In this document: positions 30,768 through 39,835 of the stretch, piece after piece | Layout: every line of letters starts with the position of its first letter | Numbering within the stretch: position 1 is the stretch's first letter | From: Nitrospirota bacterium | GTDB taxonomy: Bacteria; Nitrospirota; Thermodesulfovibrionia; Thermodesulfovibrionales; BMS3Bbin05 | Assembly: GCA_020351835.1 (NCBI GenBank) | Contig: CP070669.1 | Location: 1,685,468-1,726,601, forward strand | Length of the DNA stretch: 41,134 nt | Direction: 5' to 3' | Notes under the pieces: generated by a model | The model's database searches: none | The model's input: the letters and a program-made list of their open reading frames with translations, nothing else | Told to the model about the DNA's origin: nothing | Position numbers and translations under genes: made by a program

Positions 30768-33275
30768 TTGGATAAAAAGTATAAACCACAGGAAATAGAG
30801 GCAAAATGGCAGAAAAGATGGGCAGAAACGGGTATAAATTCAGTTAAGAACTCGTCTTCAGGAGAGAAGTTCTACTGTCTCGAGATGTTCCCCTACCCCT
30901 CCGGCAAGATCCATATGGGTCATGTCAGGAACTATGCCATTGGCGATGTTATAGCCAGATATAAGAAGATGAGGGGATTCAATGTGCTCCACCCTATGGG
31001 ATGGGATGCCTTCGGAATGCCCGCCGAGAACGCCGCGATAAATCATGGCATTCAACCATCCAAATGGACGTACGAGAACATCGCCTATATGAAAGACCAG
31101 CTCAACCGAATGGGATTGAGCTATGACTGGGACAGAGAGGTAACAACGTGCCACCCCGATTACTACAGGTGGAACCAGTGGTTCTTCATAAAGATGTACG
31201 AAAAGGGTCTTGCATACAAGAAGTCATCTCCTGTCAACTGGTGTGAGACATGCTCGACAGTTCTTGCGAATGAGCAGGTAATAGAGAACAAATGCTGGCG
31301 CTGCGACAACGAGGTCGAGGAAAAAGAGCTGGAACAGTGGTTCTTCAAGATAACCGACTATGCCGATAGACTGTTGAACGACTGCGATAGACTCACCGGG
31401 TGGCCCGATAGTGTTCTGACTATGCAGAGAAACTGGATAGGTAGAAGTGAAGGCGTTGAGGTGGACTTCGGTGTCGAGGGTTCTGATGATAAACTAAGGA
31501 TATTCACAACAAGACCCGACACTTTGTACGGTGTAACCTTTATGTGTCTTGCCCCGGACCACCCCATGAGCCGTGAACTTATTGAAGATCACAAAAAACT
31601 TGATGATATGAAAAATGCGGGGGAAGACCCCGACGAAAAGATCATACTGTTAACCGACAGGTCCGCTATCAACCCGCTCAATAATGAAAAGATACCTATA
31701 ACGGTCGCTAATTTCGTATTAATGGAATACGGTACAGGTGCGATAATGTCTGTACCGGCCCATGACCAGAGGGACTTTGATACCGCAAAGAAATATGGCA
31801 TCCCCATAAGGGAGGTCATATCTCCTGACGGCAAACCTTCAGAAGCAGCCCTTGAGGAGGCCTTCGAGACAGGGGGCACACTCATAAACTCGGATCAGTT
31901 CACAGGACTAAAAAGCGATATCGCAAAGGAAAAGATCGCTGAGTTCATAGAAGCTGAGGGAATGGGGACAAGAAAGGTCAACTACAGGCTCAGGGACTGG
32001 GGTATCTCAAGGCAAAGATACTGGGGCACTCCAATCCCGATGATATATTGCGATAAGTGCGGTATAGTCCCTGTACCTGAGAATGATCTTCCTGTTGTGC
32101 TTCCCGAAGAGGTATCACTCGAAGTAATGGGAAGGTCGCCGCTTGCCGATGTAAAGGAGTTTGTGGATGTCATATGCCCGGGTTGCGGGGGTAATGCCAG
32201 GCGCGAGACGGATACGATGGATACCTTTATGGACTCGTCCTGGTACTTCATCCGCTATTGCTCGAAGAAGAGCGAAGAGGCTCTAAATAAAGAGAACATA
32301 TCATACTGGATGCCTGTAGACCAGTACATCGGTGGGATAGAACATGCCGTACTTCACCTTCTATATTCAAGGTTCTTCACAAAGGTATTAAAGGACATGG
32401 GTATCGTAGACATTGATGAACCGTTCACAAACCTGCTTACCCAGGGCATGGTCTGCAAAGAGACGATCAAATGCCCCGACCACGGTTGGTTGTTCCAGGA
32501 GGAAGCAGAGAACGCCAAATGTAAGCAGTGTGGATCAGAGATACAAAAGGGGCGGGTCGAGAAGATGTCAAAGTCAAAGAAGAACGTTATAGACCCGGAG
32601 CATCTGATAAGAGATTACGGTGCTGACACTTCAAGATTGTTCTCCCTTTTCGCGGCACCTCCTGAGAAGGACCTTGAATGGTCAGAACAGGGGGTTGACG
32701 GTGCTTTCAGGTTCATTAATCGCTTATGGAACACTTCATATGAGTTAAAAGACCAGCTTAGAGCATCTACCGAAAATATGGACACCGATTCTGCCCTTTT
32801 ACGTAAGACCCACCGGACTATCAAGAAGGTTACGGGGGATATCGAGAGGGCCTTTCATTTTAACACTGCTATTGCTGCCATGATGGAGCTGCTCAACGAG
32901 GTCGTATCGGTAAAGGCAAAGGGATCGAAGGTAGATACCGGGATCGGGTTTACCTTGAGAACATTGATACTTCTAATAGCACCATTTGCCCCTCACGTGG
33001 CTGAAGAGCTCTGGCATGGATCGGGAGAAAGTGGCAGTGTCTTTGAGCAGAGATGGCCTGAATGGAACGATGAGCTTGCTGTAGCTAATGAAGTTGAGCT
33101 GGTGGTTCAGGTGAACGGTAAAGTCCGGGCAAAGATCATGGTCACAGCCGGCCTCGAGGACGAGGAACTTAAAGAGATCGCTCTTAGCGACCAAAAAACA
33201 AAAGAGTTCATTGGCGATAAAGAAATAAAAAAGGTTATCGTCGTCAAGGGAAAGCTTGTTAGCATAGTAATATGA
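30768..33275 (+). CDS. leuS: Leucyl-tRNA synthetase
   Basis: 835 aa, normal length for bacterial LeuRS. FPYPSGKIHMGHVRNY holds the HIGH-type motif (HMGH, 49-52). The zinc module WCETCSTVLANEQ lies near residues 158-170. The CP1 editing domain includes TTRPDTLYGVTF and GTGAIMSVPAHDQRD. KMSKS is at 599-603, and the anticodon-binding domain contains FAPHVAEELW. Several CxxC pairs near residues 425-475 and 560-585 are also zinc-like. The start is TTG at 30768, with GGAGG 7 nt upstream. Its stop overlaps lptE. Confidence 0.98.
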   Translation: MDKKYKPQEIEAKWQKRWAETGINSVKNSSSGEKFYCLEMFPYPSGKIHMGHVRNYAIGDVIARYKKMRGFNVLHPMGWDAFGMPAENAAINHGIQPSKWTYENIAYMKDQLNRMGLSYDWDREVTTCHPDYYRWNQWFFIKMYEKGLAYKKSSPVNWCETCSTVLANEQVIENKCWRCDNEVEEKELEQWFFKITDYADRLLNDCDRLTGWPDSVLTMQRNWIGRSEGVEVDFGVEGSDDKLRIFTTRPDTLYGVTFMCLAPDHPMSRELIEDHKKLDDMKNAGEDPDEKIILLTDRSAINPLNNEKIPITVANFVLMEYGTGAIMSVPAHDQRDFDTAKKYGIPIREVISPDGKPSEAALEEAFETGGTLINSDQFTGLKSDIAKEKIAEFIEAEGMGTRKVNYRLRDWGISRQRYWGTPIPMIYCDKCGIVPVPENDLPVVLPEEVSLEVMGRSPLADVKEFVDVICPGCGGNARRETDTMDTFMDSSWYFIRYCSKKSEEALNKENISYWMPVDQYIGGIEHAVLHLLYSRFFTKVLKDMGIVDIDEPFTNLLTQGMVCKETIKCPDHGWLFQEEAENAKCKQCGSEIQKGRVEKMSKSKKNVIDPEHLIRDYGADTSRLFSLFAAPPEKDLEWSEQGVDGAFRFINRLWNTSYELKDQLRASTENMDTDSALLRKTHRTIKKVTGDIERAFHFNTAIAAMMELLNEVVSVKAKGSKVDTGIGFTLRTLILLIAPFAPHVAEELWHGSGESGSVFEQRWPEWNDELAVANEVELVVQVNGKVRAKIMVTAGLEDEELKEIALSDQKTKEFIGDKEIKKVIVVKGKLVSIVI

Positions 33276-33754
33276 AAAAAGTATCTATCCTGATAATTGT
33301 TTCTCTTCTGTTCTCATGCGGATATTCAATAAGAAAAGTGTCTGAACTTCCTTACAGGGAGATAGAAATTGGAACGGTCCAGAACAGGACTTTCGAACCT
33401 GACATCGAGGACATCCTTGAAATAAAGCTTACAGATGAGCTTTCAAAACAGGGATTTCTAATAAAGAATACGGCCGCCCACAGGATAACAGGTACGATCA
33501 CGAATTTCGACCTGAAAGTAGTTTCTGAAAAGGACCAGTTCTCCAGAGAATACGAGGTTGTGATCATGGCTGACATCGTCTTGACCGGACCGGACGGCTT
33601 TGAGCTGAAATTGATCAATGTAAGGTCCCCTTTTATTGAGTCCTTTACGGCAGAGACGGACATTAACAGCATAATATCATTTAAAGAGCTTGCGACAGAG
33701 CGAGCACTGGGGTCATTTGCCAACAGGATAGTGAGCGAGGTGATCTATAAATGA
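33272..33754 (+). CDS. lptE: LPS-assembly lipoprotein LptE-like
   Basis: 160 aa. A lipoprotein signal peptide ends in SLLFSCGY (Cys about residue 16). The mature protein fits the LptE/RlpB alpha-beta fold: VSELPYREIEIGTVQNRTFEP, ILEIKLTDELSKQGF and HRITGTITNF. It would plug the LptD channel in the outer membrane. The family is poorly conserved; the call rests on the lipobox, size and the leuS-lptE-holA order, which is conserved in Gram-negatives. The ATG overlaps the leuS stop (ATGA). Confidence 0.85.
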   Translation: MKKVSILIIVSLLFSCGYSIRKVSELPYREIEIGTVQNRTFEPDIEDILEIKLTDELSKQGFLIKNTAAHRITGTITNFDLKVVSEKDQFSREYEVVIMADIVLTGPDGFELKLINVRSPFIESFTAETDINSIISFKELATERALGSFANRIVSEVIYK

Positions 33755-34629
33755 GCTTTAATAGTTTTCTTAAAGAGCATAAGAAAGGTATGTTCAGCAG
33801 AGCATACTTTCTTCATGGCATTGAGCCTTTCTTCATAAAAGAAGCGGAACGTATCATAAAAAGCGGTATATCAGATGAAAAGCGGGACTTCGGTCTGAAC
33901 ATTTATGACCTGGACCCGGCGTCAGGGAGCAAGGTTTCCCTGAAAGAGGTCCTGGACAGCCTTAATACTTTTTCGTTCTTTTCAGAGAGCAAGATCGTCA
34001 TTATCCAGAACCTTCAGAAGCTGAAGAAGGCCGACCTCGAACCGTTAGAGCAATATCTTGCCGATCCTTCGGATTCTTCAACACTTTTCATGTTCTATAA
34101 CGGCAAGCCCAAGGCATCGTTCAGAGAGATATCATCCTCCAGCATGAAAATATCCCTTGACCTTTCACCTGGTGAGCTGAGAACCTGGATCGTGTCATAT
34201 GCTTCCGGAATTGGGATAAAATTGAGCACTCAGGCGACAGAGTACCTTTTAGAGATCCTTAACAGTGATGCAGGTCTTATATCATCCGAGCTGACCAAGC
34301 TCTCTTTACTTGGAAAAGATACTATCGACCTCAAGGATATAGGTGATCTGATCTACGGAGAAGCAGGGATCGATACCTTCGACCTGACCAGGGCAATTGC
34401 ATCAGGGAACAAGAAAAAGGCTTTCTCACTGGCAGGAGAGATAAGCGGGGCAGACCCTAACATGCTTATGGGGGCTATCAACTGGCAGATAGCAAAGTTA
34501 AAAGGGAAGAGGCCTAACAGGACATTAATTGATCACTTCAAGGCCCTGCTGGATGCGGACACGGTGAACAAGTCTACCGGAACCTATTATCCTACAGAAC
34601 TGCTGATAACTAAGCTGCTTGGTCGCTAA
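33751..34629 (+). CDS. holA: DNA polymerase III delta subunit
   Basis: 292 aa, somewhat short (E. coli 343). RAYFLHGIEPFFIKEAERII at residues 17-36 is the N-terminal delta motif, followed by VSLKEVLDSLNTFSFFSESKIVII and a C-terminal collar domain with FDLTRAIASGNKKKAFSLAGEI. It opens the beta clamp in the clamp loader. The ATG overlaps lptE by 4 bp. Its last 20 bp overlap the end of rpsT on the other strand. Confidence 0.93.
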   Translation: MSFNSFLKEHKKGMFSRAYFLHGIEPFFIKEAERIIKSGISDEKRDFGLNIYDLDPASGSKVSLKEVLDSLNTFSFFSESKIVIIQNLQKLKKADLEPLEQYLADPSDSSTLFMFYNGKPKASFREISSSSMKISLDLSPGELRTWIVSYASGIGIKLSTQATEYLLEILNSDAGLISSELTKLSLLGKDTIDLKDIGDLIYGEAGIDTFDLTRAIASGNKKKAFSLAGEISGADPNMLMGAINWQIAKLKGKRPNRTLIDHFKALLDADTVNKSTGTYYPTELLITKLLGR

Positions 34630-34903
34630 TGAACTTGTGAAGTTTCTTCGAAATATTGGAAATTCGGCGAGAAGCGTTGTTCCTGTGAATTATCCCTTTT
34701 GAAGACGCCTTGTTAAGAAGCTTTATTACCTTGCCGTATACTTCCTGAACACTGTCCTTGTCGCTGCTTACCAGTGCCTCGTTGAACTTCTTGGTCAGTG
34801 TCTTTACAGCATTTCTTACCGCCTGATTTCTCTCATGGCGCTTCCTCGACTGTCTGACCCTCTTTTCTGCCGACAGGTTCTTCTTTACAGGTTTGTTTGC
34901 CAT
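34610..34903 (-). CDS. rpsT: 30S ribosomal protein S20
   Basis: 97 aa, basic and alanine/lysine-rich. ANKPVKKNLSAEKRVRQSRKRHERN at the start and KASSKGIIHRNNASRRISNISKKLH near the C-terminus are typical S20. It binds the 5' domain and helix 44 of 16S rRNA. AAGGAG precedes the ATG at about 10 nt. Converging with and overlapping holA at the 3' end leaves no room for a terminator between them. Confidence 0.96.
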   Translation of the reverse strand: MANKPVKKNLSAEKRVRQSRKRHERNQAVRNAVKTLTKKFNEALVSSDKDSVQEVYGKVIKLLNKASSKGIIHRNNASRRISNISKKLHKFISDQAA

Positions 34904-35013
34904 TATTCAATTACTCCTTAAAGATATCTATAATACTTATGCCATCCAGGTTTACTAACCGGCAAAAGCGTACCTGAGATTTAACCATACTAATACACAA
35001 AAAATCAAGTTTA

Positions 35014-35022
35014 TGCTAAAAT
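35014..35022 (+). promoter_or_regulatory. Extended -10 promoter of the deoxyhypusine-synthase-like gene
   Basis: TGCTAAAAT (TG-N-TAAAAT) preceded by TTA, resembling the TTATGATATAAT promoters elsewhere in the window. The leader would be about 31 nt and contains AAAGGGA before the ATG at 35060. No -35 is clear. Confidence 0.4.
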
Positions 35023-35059
35023 CCTCTAGATCGTATTTTCCTTTATAAAGGGACACTTA

Positions 35060-36004
35060 ATGAAGAAATACAGGCCGCTTTCATTCAACAAGATAAAGAG
35101 GTATTCCCTCAGCAAAAGGAAGAGCAAGGTGAAGGGTTCCCAGACTGCCTCGGTGTTTGATAAAGGTGGTACATTCAGAGATTTTATGGTATCTCTTCCT
35201 CCTATCCTTGCGGCAAAGGGCATCAGAGAGGTAGCTGAATCGATCGTTTCTGCCAGGAATAATGGCAAGCCGGTAATTCTTGCCATGGGAGCCCATCCTA
35301 TCAAGGTAGGCCTTTCCCCTATAATAATATCCCTTATTAAGAATGGTATTATCACAGCGCTGTCTACCAATGGTGCAACGATCGTGCATGATTTCGAGAT
35401 GTCATATCTCGGGAAAACATCAGAAGAAGTGGCAAGAGAGCTTAACAGAGGAACTTTCGGAATGGCTGAAGAGACCGGCAAACTCCTGAACAGAGCAATA
35501 TCGAGAGGCGTAAAGAAAGGTCTTGGACTTGGAGGGTCTATAGGAGAGTTCATAAGCTCCGGAAAGAGTTTCAGGCACAGGGATCTGAGCATTTTAAGGG
35601 CCGCCCATGAGGAAGGAATCCCGGCCTGTATACATGTCGCCCTTGGGACCGATATCATACATATGCATCCTGAAGCGGATGGATCATCTATCGGAGAAGG
35701 AAGCATGCGCGACTTCCGGCTTCTTACCTCTGTTGTGAGTGACCTGGACGGCGGTGTCTTCCTGAATCTGGGATCGGCAGTAATAATACCCGAGGTTTTC
35801 CTTAAGGCGCTGACTGTTGCAAGGAACCTGGGCAACAGGGTGAATGACATAACTACCGTTACGATGGACTTCATAAAGCAGTACAGGGCCGTCGAGAACG
35901 TACTTACCCGTCCAACGTTGAAGGGCGGGAGGTCGTACTTTATTTCGGGGCATCATGAGATCAACCTCCCCCTTCTTGCGGCGATGATCACTGAGATAAG
36001 TTAG
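35060..36004 (+). CDS. Conserved protein of unknown function, deoxyhypusine-synthase-like fold
   Basis: 314 aa, soluble, no signal peptide. I recognise it as a conserved bacterial family without a known function. Blocks: KGGTFRDFMVSLPPILA (35-51), a Rossmann-like stretch GAHPIKVGLSPIIISLIKNG (77-96) then STNGATIVHDFEMSYLG (102-118), GTDIIHMHPEADG (196-208), LNLGSAVIIPEVFLKAL (235-251) and HHEINLPLLAAMI (298-310). By eye, residues 73-118 parallel deoxyhypusine synthase (its SNLISSGLRDTI...TTAGGVEEDLI region). The position of the DHS catalytic lysine (GGGVVKHHI) falls on GSAVIIPEV, which lacks it. An NAD-binding DHS-like enzyme with another substrate is my inference. The ATG follows AAAGGGA. 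Confidence 0.8.
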   Translation: MKKYRPLSFNKIKRYSLSKRKSKVKGSQTASVFDKGGTFRDFMVSLPPILAAKGIREVAESIVSARNNGKPVILAMGAHPIKVGLSPIIISLIKNGIITALSTNGATIVHDFEMSYLGKTSEEVARELNRGTFGMAEETGKLLNRAISRGVKKGLGLGGSIGEFISSGKSFRHRDLSILRAAHEEGIPACIHVALGTDIIHMHPEADGSSIGEGSMRDFRLLTSVVSDLDGGVFLNLGSAVIIPEVFLKALTVARNLGNRVNDITTVTMDFIKQYRAVENVLTRPTLKGGRSYFISGHHEINLPLLAAMITEIS

Positions 36005-36029
36005 TTACGGCCGGCAACCTTTCAATTCT

Positions 36030-36059
36030 TTGATTTTCAAGCAAATATTCTATTATTAT
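36030..36059 (+). promoter_or_regulatory. Possible promoter of argD, near-leaderless
   Basis: TTGATT (36030-36035), 18-nt spacer, TATTAT (36054-36059); an overlapping TATTAT at 36051-36056 gives 15 nt. The ATGs at 36062 and 36065 follow within 2-8 nt, and there is no Shine-Dalgarno. The run of T and A makes this tentative. Confidence 0.35.
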
Positions 36060-36061
36060 GT

Positions 36062-37264
36062 ATGATGAACATTAAGCATATGCTGGAAGACAGTAACCGT
36101 TATCTGATGAACACATATAACAGAGCGCCGATCGTGCTTCGAAAGGGCCGGGGTACGCGCGTATGGGATATAAACGGAAATGAGTACATCGATTTTCTCG
36201 GCGGTGTATCGGTAAATGTTCTTGGCCACTGTCATCCCAAGATAGTTATTGCACTGCAGAAGCAGGCACAGCGCCTTATCCATGTATCTAACCTGTACAA
36301 TATAGAACCTCAGATAGAACTTGCAAAGGTACTGGTTGAACTCTCTTTTGCGGACCAGGTCTTCTTTTGTAATTCAGGAGCTGAAGCAAATGAAGCAGCA
36401 ATAAAACTGGCAAGAAAGTACGCCAAAGAACACCATGGCGATTATAAGATCGAGATCATCACTGCGACCAATTCCTTTCATGGGCGAACTATCACTACCC
36501 TCTCAGCCACAGGGCAGGATAAGTTAAAGAAAGGGTTCGAACCTCTTACCCCGGGATTTGTGAATGTGGAGTTCAATAACATAGAGGACCTCGCTTCGGC
36601 AGTATCAGAGAACACTTGTGCAGTCCTGCTTGAACCAATCCAGGGAGAAGGCGGTGTAAGACCGGCAACAGTTGAATACCTGAAAGAAGCGCGTAAGATA
36701 TGTTCCGATAACGATGTACTTTTAATACTGGATGAAGTACAGACAGGTATAGGAAGAACAGGGAAGCTCTTTGCTTATGAGCACTATGAGATAGAGCCGG
36801 ATATCATGACACTCGGCAAAGGACTTGGCGGAGGTGTCCCGATAGGAGCGATGCTCGCTAAAAAGGATATAGCTTCCTCTTTCGTCCCCGGAAGTCACGG
36901 ATCAACGTTCGGGGGAAACCCTCTTGTATGCGCATCCGCACTTGCAACAATAGAAGCCATAATGGAGGACGGAATACTCCTTGAAGAATGCAACAGGCTT
37001 GGTGAGTATATGAAAAAGCGCCTGACAGAGCTCAAGAAGGAGTTCCCGAGCCTGATACTTCATGTACGCGGCAAAGGCCTACTGATAGGCGTGGAGATCA
37101 ACAGGGACTGTGGCCCAATAGTAGAGGAATGCCTTAAAAGAGGCTTTCTTATTAACTGTACGGCCGGAAGCACTTTACGTTTTGCTCCACCACTGATAGT
37201 ATCTGAGCATGAGATAGACAAGCTCATTGATGTGCTTGATGAGATGTTCGGGAGGCTTCAATGA
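36062..37264 (+). CDS. argD: Acetylornithine aminotransferase
   Basis: 400 aa class-III PLP aminotransferase. GNEYIDFLGGVSVNVLGHCHP at the N-terminus, FFCNSGAEANEAAIKLAR (PLP phosphate loop), LILDEVQTGIGRTG (PLP ring Asp) and LGKGLGGGVPIGAM (Schiff-base Lys about residue 253) are seen. It transaminates N-acetylglutamate semialdehyde in arginine synthesis. It may also act on succinyldiaminopimelate, as in other bacteria. Two adjacent ATGs (36062, 36065) are possible starts; neither has a ribosome binding site. Its stop overlaps the argF ATG (ATGA). Confidence 0.95.
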   Translation: MMNIKHMLEDSNRYLMNTYNRAPIVLRKGRGTRVWDINGNEYIDFLGGVSVNVLGHCHPKIVIALQKQAQRLIHVSNLYNIEPQIELAKVLVELSFADQVFFCNSGAEANEAAIKLARKYAKEHHGDYKIEIITATNSFHGRTITTLSATGQDKLKKGFEPLTPGFVNVEFNNIEDLASAVSENTCAVLLEPIQGEGGVRPATVEYLKEARKICSDNDVLLILDEVQTGIGRTGKLFAYEHYEIEPDIMTLGKGLGGGVPIGAMLAKKDIASSFVPGSHGSTFGGNPLVCASALATIEAIMEDGILLEECNRLGEYMKKRLTELKKEFPSLILHVRGKGLLIGVEINRDCGPIVEECLKRGFLINCTAGSTLRFAPPLIVSEHEIDKLIDVLDEMFGRLQ

Positions 37265-38163
37265 AAAGAGACTTTCTTAGGGTAAGTGACCTGACAAAGG
37301 ATGAGATATCAGCACTTATCGACAGGGCTATAGAGCTTAAGTCAGGCAAAGATGCGTCCGCATGCCCTTTAATAGGGAAGAGCGTAGGTTTGATCTTCGA
37401 GAAATCATCCACCAGGACAAGGGTTTCGTTCGAGGTCGGGATATACCAGCTCGGCGGCCAGTCCATATCCCTTAACCCTAAAGAGATACAGCTGGGCAGA
37501 GGTGAGACGATCTCGGATACAGCAAAGGTGCTCTCGAGGTATCTTCATGCGATAATAATAAGGACTTTCGGCCATGACAGGATAGCCGAGTTCGCTGAGA
37601 ACTCTACCATCCCTGTTATAAATGGTCTATCGGATGACCATCATCCATGCCAGATACTTGCGGACCTTATGACCATAAAGGAGCGTAAGGGCAAGATAGA
37701 GGGAATAAGGGTCGCATATATAGGAGACGTGAATAATGTCACGAACTCCCTTATAGAAGCGGCGTCCATACTTGGATTTGAGCTCGTCATAGCATGTCCG
37801 GAAGGCCATGAACCGTCATATGAGGTACTTGATTACGCGCGTGAGAACAAAGGCGATATTATAGTGCTCAGAGACCCAAGAGAGGCCGCCGGTAAAGCCG
37901 ATGTCATTTACACCGACGTTTGGGTATCGATGGGGCAGGAAGCCGAATCTGAGGCTAAGAAGGACAGGCTTAAAGGATATCAGATAAATTCGGACCTTTT
38001 ATCATGTTCTAACAGAGACGTCACAGTGCTTCATTGCCTTCCTGCTCACAGAGGAGAAGAGATAACCGATGAGGTCATGGATGGTCCAAACAGCGCGGTA
38101 TTTGACCAGGCCGAGAACCGCCTGCATTCTCAAAAGGCTCTTATGGAGTTTCTCGTAAAGTAA
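37261..38163 (+). CDS. argF: Ornithine carbamoyltransferase
   Basis: 300 aa, normal length. FEKSSTRTRVSFE (STRTR at 50-54) binds carbamoyl phosphate; HHPCQILADL (HPCQ at 128-131), DVWVSMGQE and HCLPAHRGEEI supply the ornithine site. It makes citrulline from ornithine. The ATG overlaps argD, so argD and argF form an operon. AGGCTTCA lies upstream but the Shine-Dalgarno is weak, which suggests coupling. Confidence 0.97.
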   Translation: MKRDFLRVSDLTKDEISALIDRAIELKSGKDASACPLIGKSVGLIFEKSSTRTRVSFEVGIYQLGGQSISLNPKEIQLGRGETISDTAKVLSRYLHAIIIRTFGHDRIAEFAENSTIPVINGLSDDHHPCQILADLMTIKERKGKIEGIRVAYIGDVNNVTNSLIEAASILGFELVIACPEGHEPSYEVLDYARENKGDIIVLRDPREAAGKADVIYTDVWVSMGQEAESEAKKDRLKGYQINSDLLSCSNRDVTVLHCLPAHRGEEITDEVMDGPNSAVFDQAENRLHSQKALMEFLVK

Positions 38164-38169
38164 CCCTTG

Positions 38170-39831
38170 ATGTCTAAACCCCTCTCCATAATTCCGATAG
38201 GTGGGTTAGAGGAGATCGGCATGAACATGACGGTCTTCAGGTATCTTGATGATATTATTGTCGTGGATACCGGCCTAATGTTTCCCGAAGAGGATATGCT
38301 CGGAATAGACTATGTCATCCCGGACCTTACCTACCTCAAGGATAATGCAGACAAGATAAAAGCGATAATAATAACACACGGACACGAGGACCATACGGGG
38401 GCCCTCCCTTTTGTGCTTAAGGAAATAGGATTAGATATCCCGGTTTATGCTACACCGCTTACTATAGGCATAATAAAGGGCAAGCTGAGGGAGCATGAAA
38501 TAACTAAAACCGATCTGAATCCGATCAAGCCCAGAGATATTGTTGAGATAGGTGCCTTCAAGGTAGAGTTCATAAGGGTTACACACAGTATAGTTGACGG
38601 TGTCGGTCTTGGTATTCAAACACCTATCGGAAACATAGTACACACGGCAGACTTTAAGCTTGACCCGACACCGGTTGACGGAGAGTTGATGGACTTTCAT
38701 AAGTTCACAGAATATGGTGAGAAGGGAACTTTAATACTGCTATCAGATAGTACGAATGCTGAAAAAGGAGGGTTCACATACTCGGAGAAAGAGGTCCGCA
38801 GGGCCTTTGAGAACATATTCTCTTCCACTGACGGCCGGCTCATAATTGCCACTTTTGCATCTAACATTCACAGGATACAGCAGGCAATTGATGTTTCAGT
38901 GAAGTACGGAAGGAAGGTCATTCTGTGCGGAAAGAGCCTTGTTACCAATGCACAGATCGCACTTGATCTCGGATACCTGAAGATCCCCGAGGAGACATGG
39001 TTATCTCTGGAAAGGCTCAAGACACTTGACGATGATAAGGTGACCATTCTTACTACCGGCAGCCAGGGAGAACCTATGAGCGTCCTCTCACGCATAGCTA
39101 TCGATGAACATAAACATATCAAGATCAAAGAGAATGATACTGTAATACTATCCGCCAAGATGATCCCCGGCAACGAAAGATCGATAGGCAGGATAATAAA
39201 CCATTTGTTCAGCCGAGGGGCTGACGTTATTTATGAAAAGGTGTCTGAGGTACATGTATCAGGACACGCATCCAAAGAGGAACTTAAGCTAATGATAAAT
39301 ATGGTGAAGCCAAAGTACTTCATCCCTATTCATGGGGAGTACAGGCATCTTGTCTACCACAGCAAACTCGCCAGCAAATCGGGCATACCCGCCGAGAACA
39401 TCTTCATAATGGAGAACGGGGATGTATTGCAGGTTGGTGAGGGATCGGCTGAGATCAACGGAAAGGTCACCAGCGGCAGGATATTCATCGATGGGAAAAG
39501 CCTTGGTGATGTGGCCGATATGGTCCTGAGGGACAGATGGCGTCTCGCTCAGGATGGAATAATAATTATATTGTTATCGGTAGAAAAGTTAAGTGGAAGG
39601 ATAATAAACGAACCTGATATTATTACCCGTGGCTTTGTAGTGGACAGCTCATCGGACTTCATTAACAAGGACCTTAAGGATTTCATCGCAAATACGATCG
39701 GTGATATGGAACCGGAGATTGTAAAGGACGCTTCTGTCTTGAAGGAGAAAGTAAGAAGCCTTGCTAAAAAGAAGATAAAACAGACCTTCAAACAGAGACC
39801 GATGATCATTCCTATAATAATGGAGGTTTGA
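38170..39831 (+). CDS. rnj: Ribonuclease J
   Basis: 553 aa, the usual RNase J length. The beta-lactamase-fold site is HGHEDHTGALPF (about residues 70-81), with HTADFKLDPTP and a SDSTNAEK block. The beta-CASP part has TTGSQGEPMSVLSRIA and HVSGHASKEELKLMINMVKPKYFIPIHGE. A C-terminal domain follows about residue 450. It is a 5'-3' exo- and endoribonuclease for mRNA and rRNA maturation. The ATG at 38170 comes 6 bp after the argF stop; an in-frame TTG precedes it. uppP follows within 5 bp. Confidence 0.96.
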   Translation: MSKPLSIIPIGGLEEIGMNMTVFRYLDDIIVVDTGLMFPEEDMLGIDYVIPDLTYLKDNADKIKAIIITHGHEDHTGALPFVLKEIGLDIPVYATPLTIGIIKGKLREHEITKTDLNPIKPRDIVEIGAFKVEFIRVTHSIVDGVGLGIQTPIGNIVHTADFKLDPTPVDGELMDFHKFTEYGEKGTLILLSDSTNAEKGGFTYSEKEVRRAFENIFSSTDGRLIIATFASNIHRIQQAIDVSVKYGRKVILCGKSLVTNAQIALDLGYLKIPEETWLSLERLKTLDDDKVTILTTGSQGEPMSVLSRIAIDEHKHIKIKENDTVILSAKMIPGNERSIGRIINHLFSRGADVIYEKVSEVHVSGHASKEELKLMINMVKPKYFIPIHGEYRHLVYHSKLASKSGIPAENIFIMENGDVLQVGEGSAEINGKVTSGRIFIDGKSLGDVADMVLRDRWRLAQDGIIIILLSVEKLSGRIINEPDIITRGFVVDSSSDFINKDLKDFIANTIGDMEPEIVKDASVLKEKVRSLAKKKIKQTFKQRPMIIPIIMEV

Positions 39832-39835
39832 GGGC

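Noticed and set aside
35026-35874. 282-codon minus-strand frame opposite the DHS-like gene
   Set aside because: Serine/proline-rich shadow of the conserved plus-strand gene, which has motifs, a promoter and a ribosome binding site.
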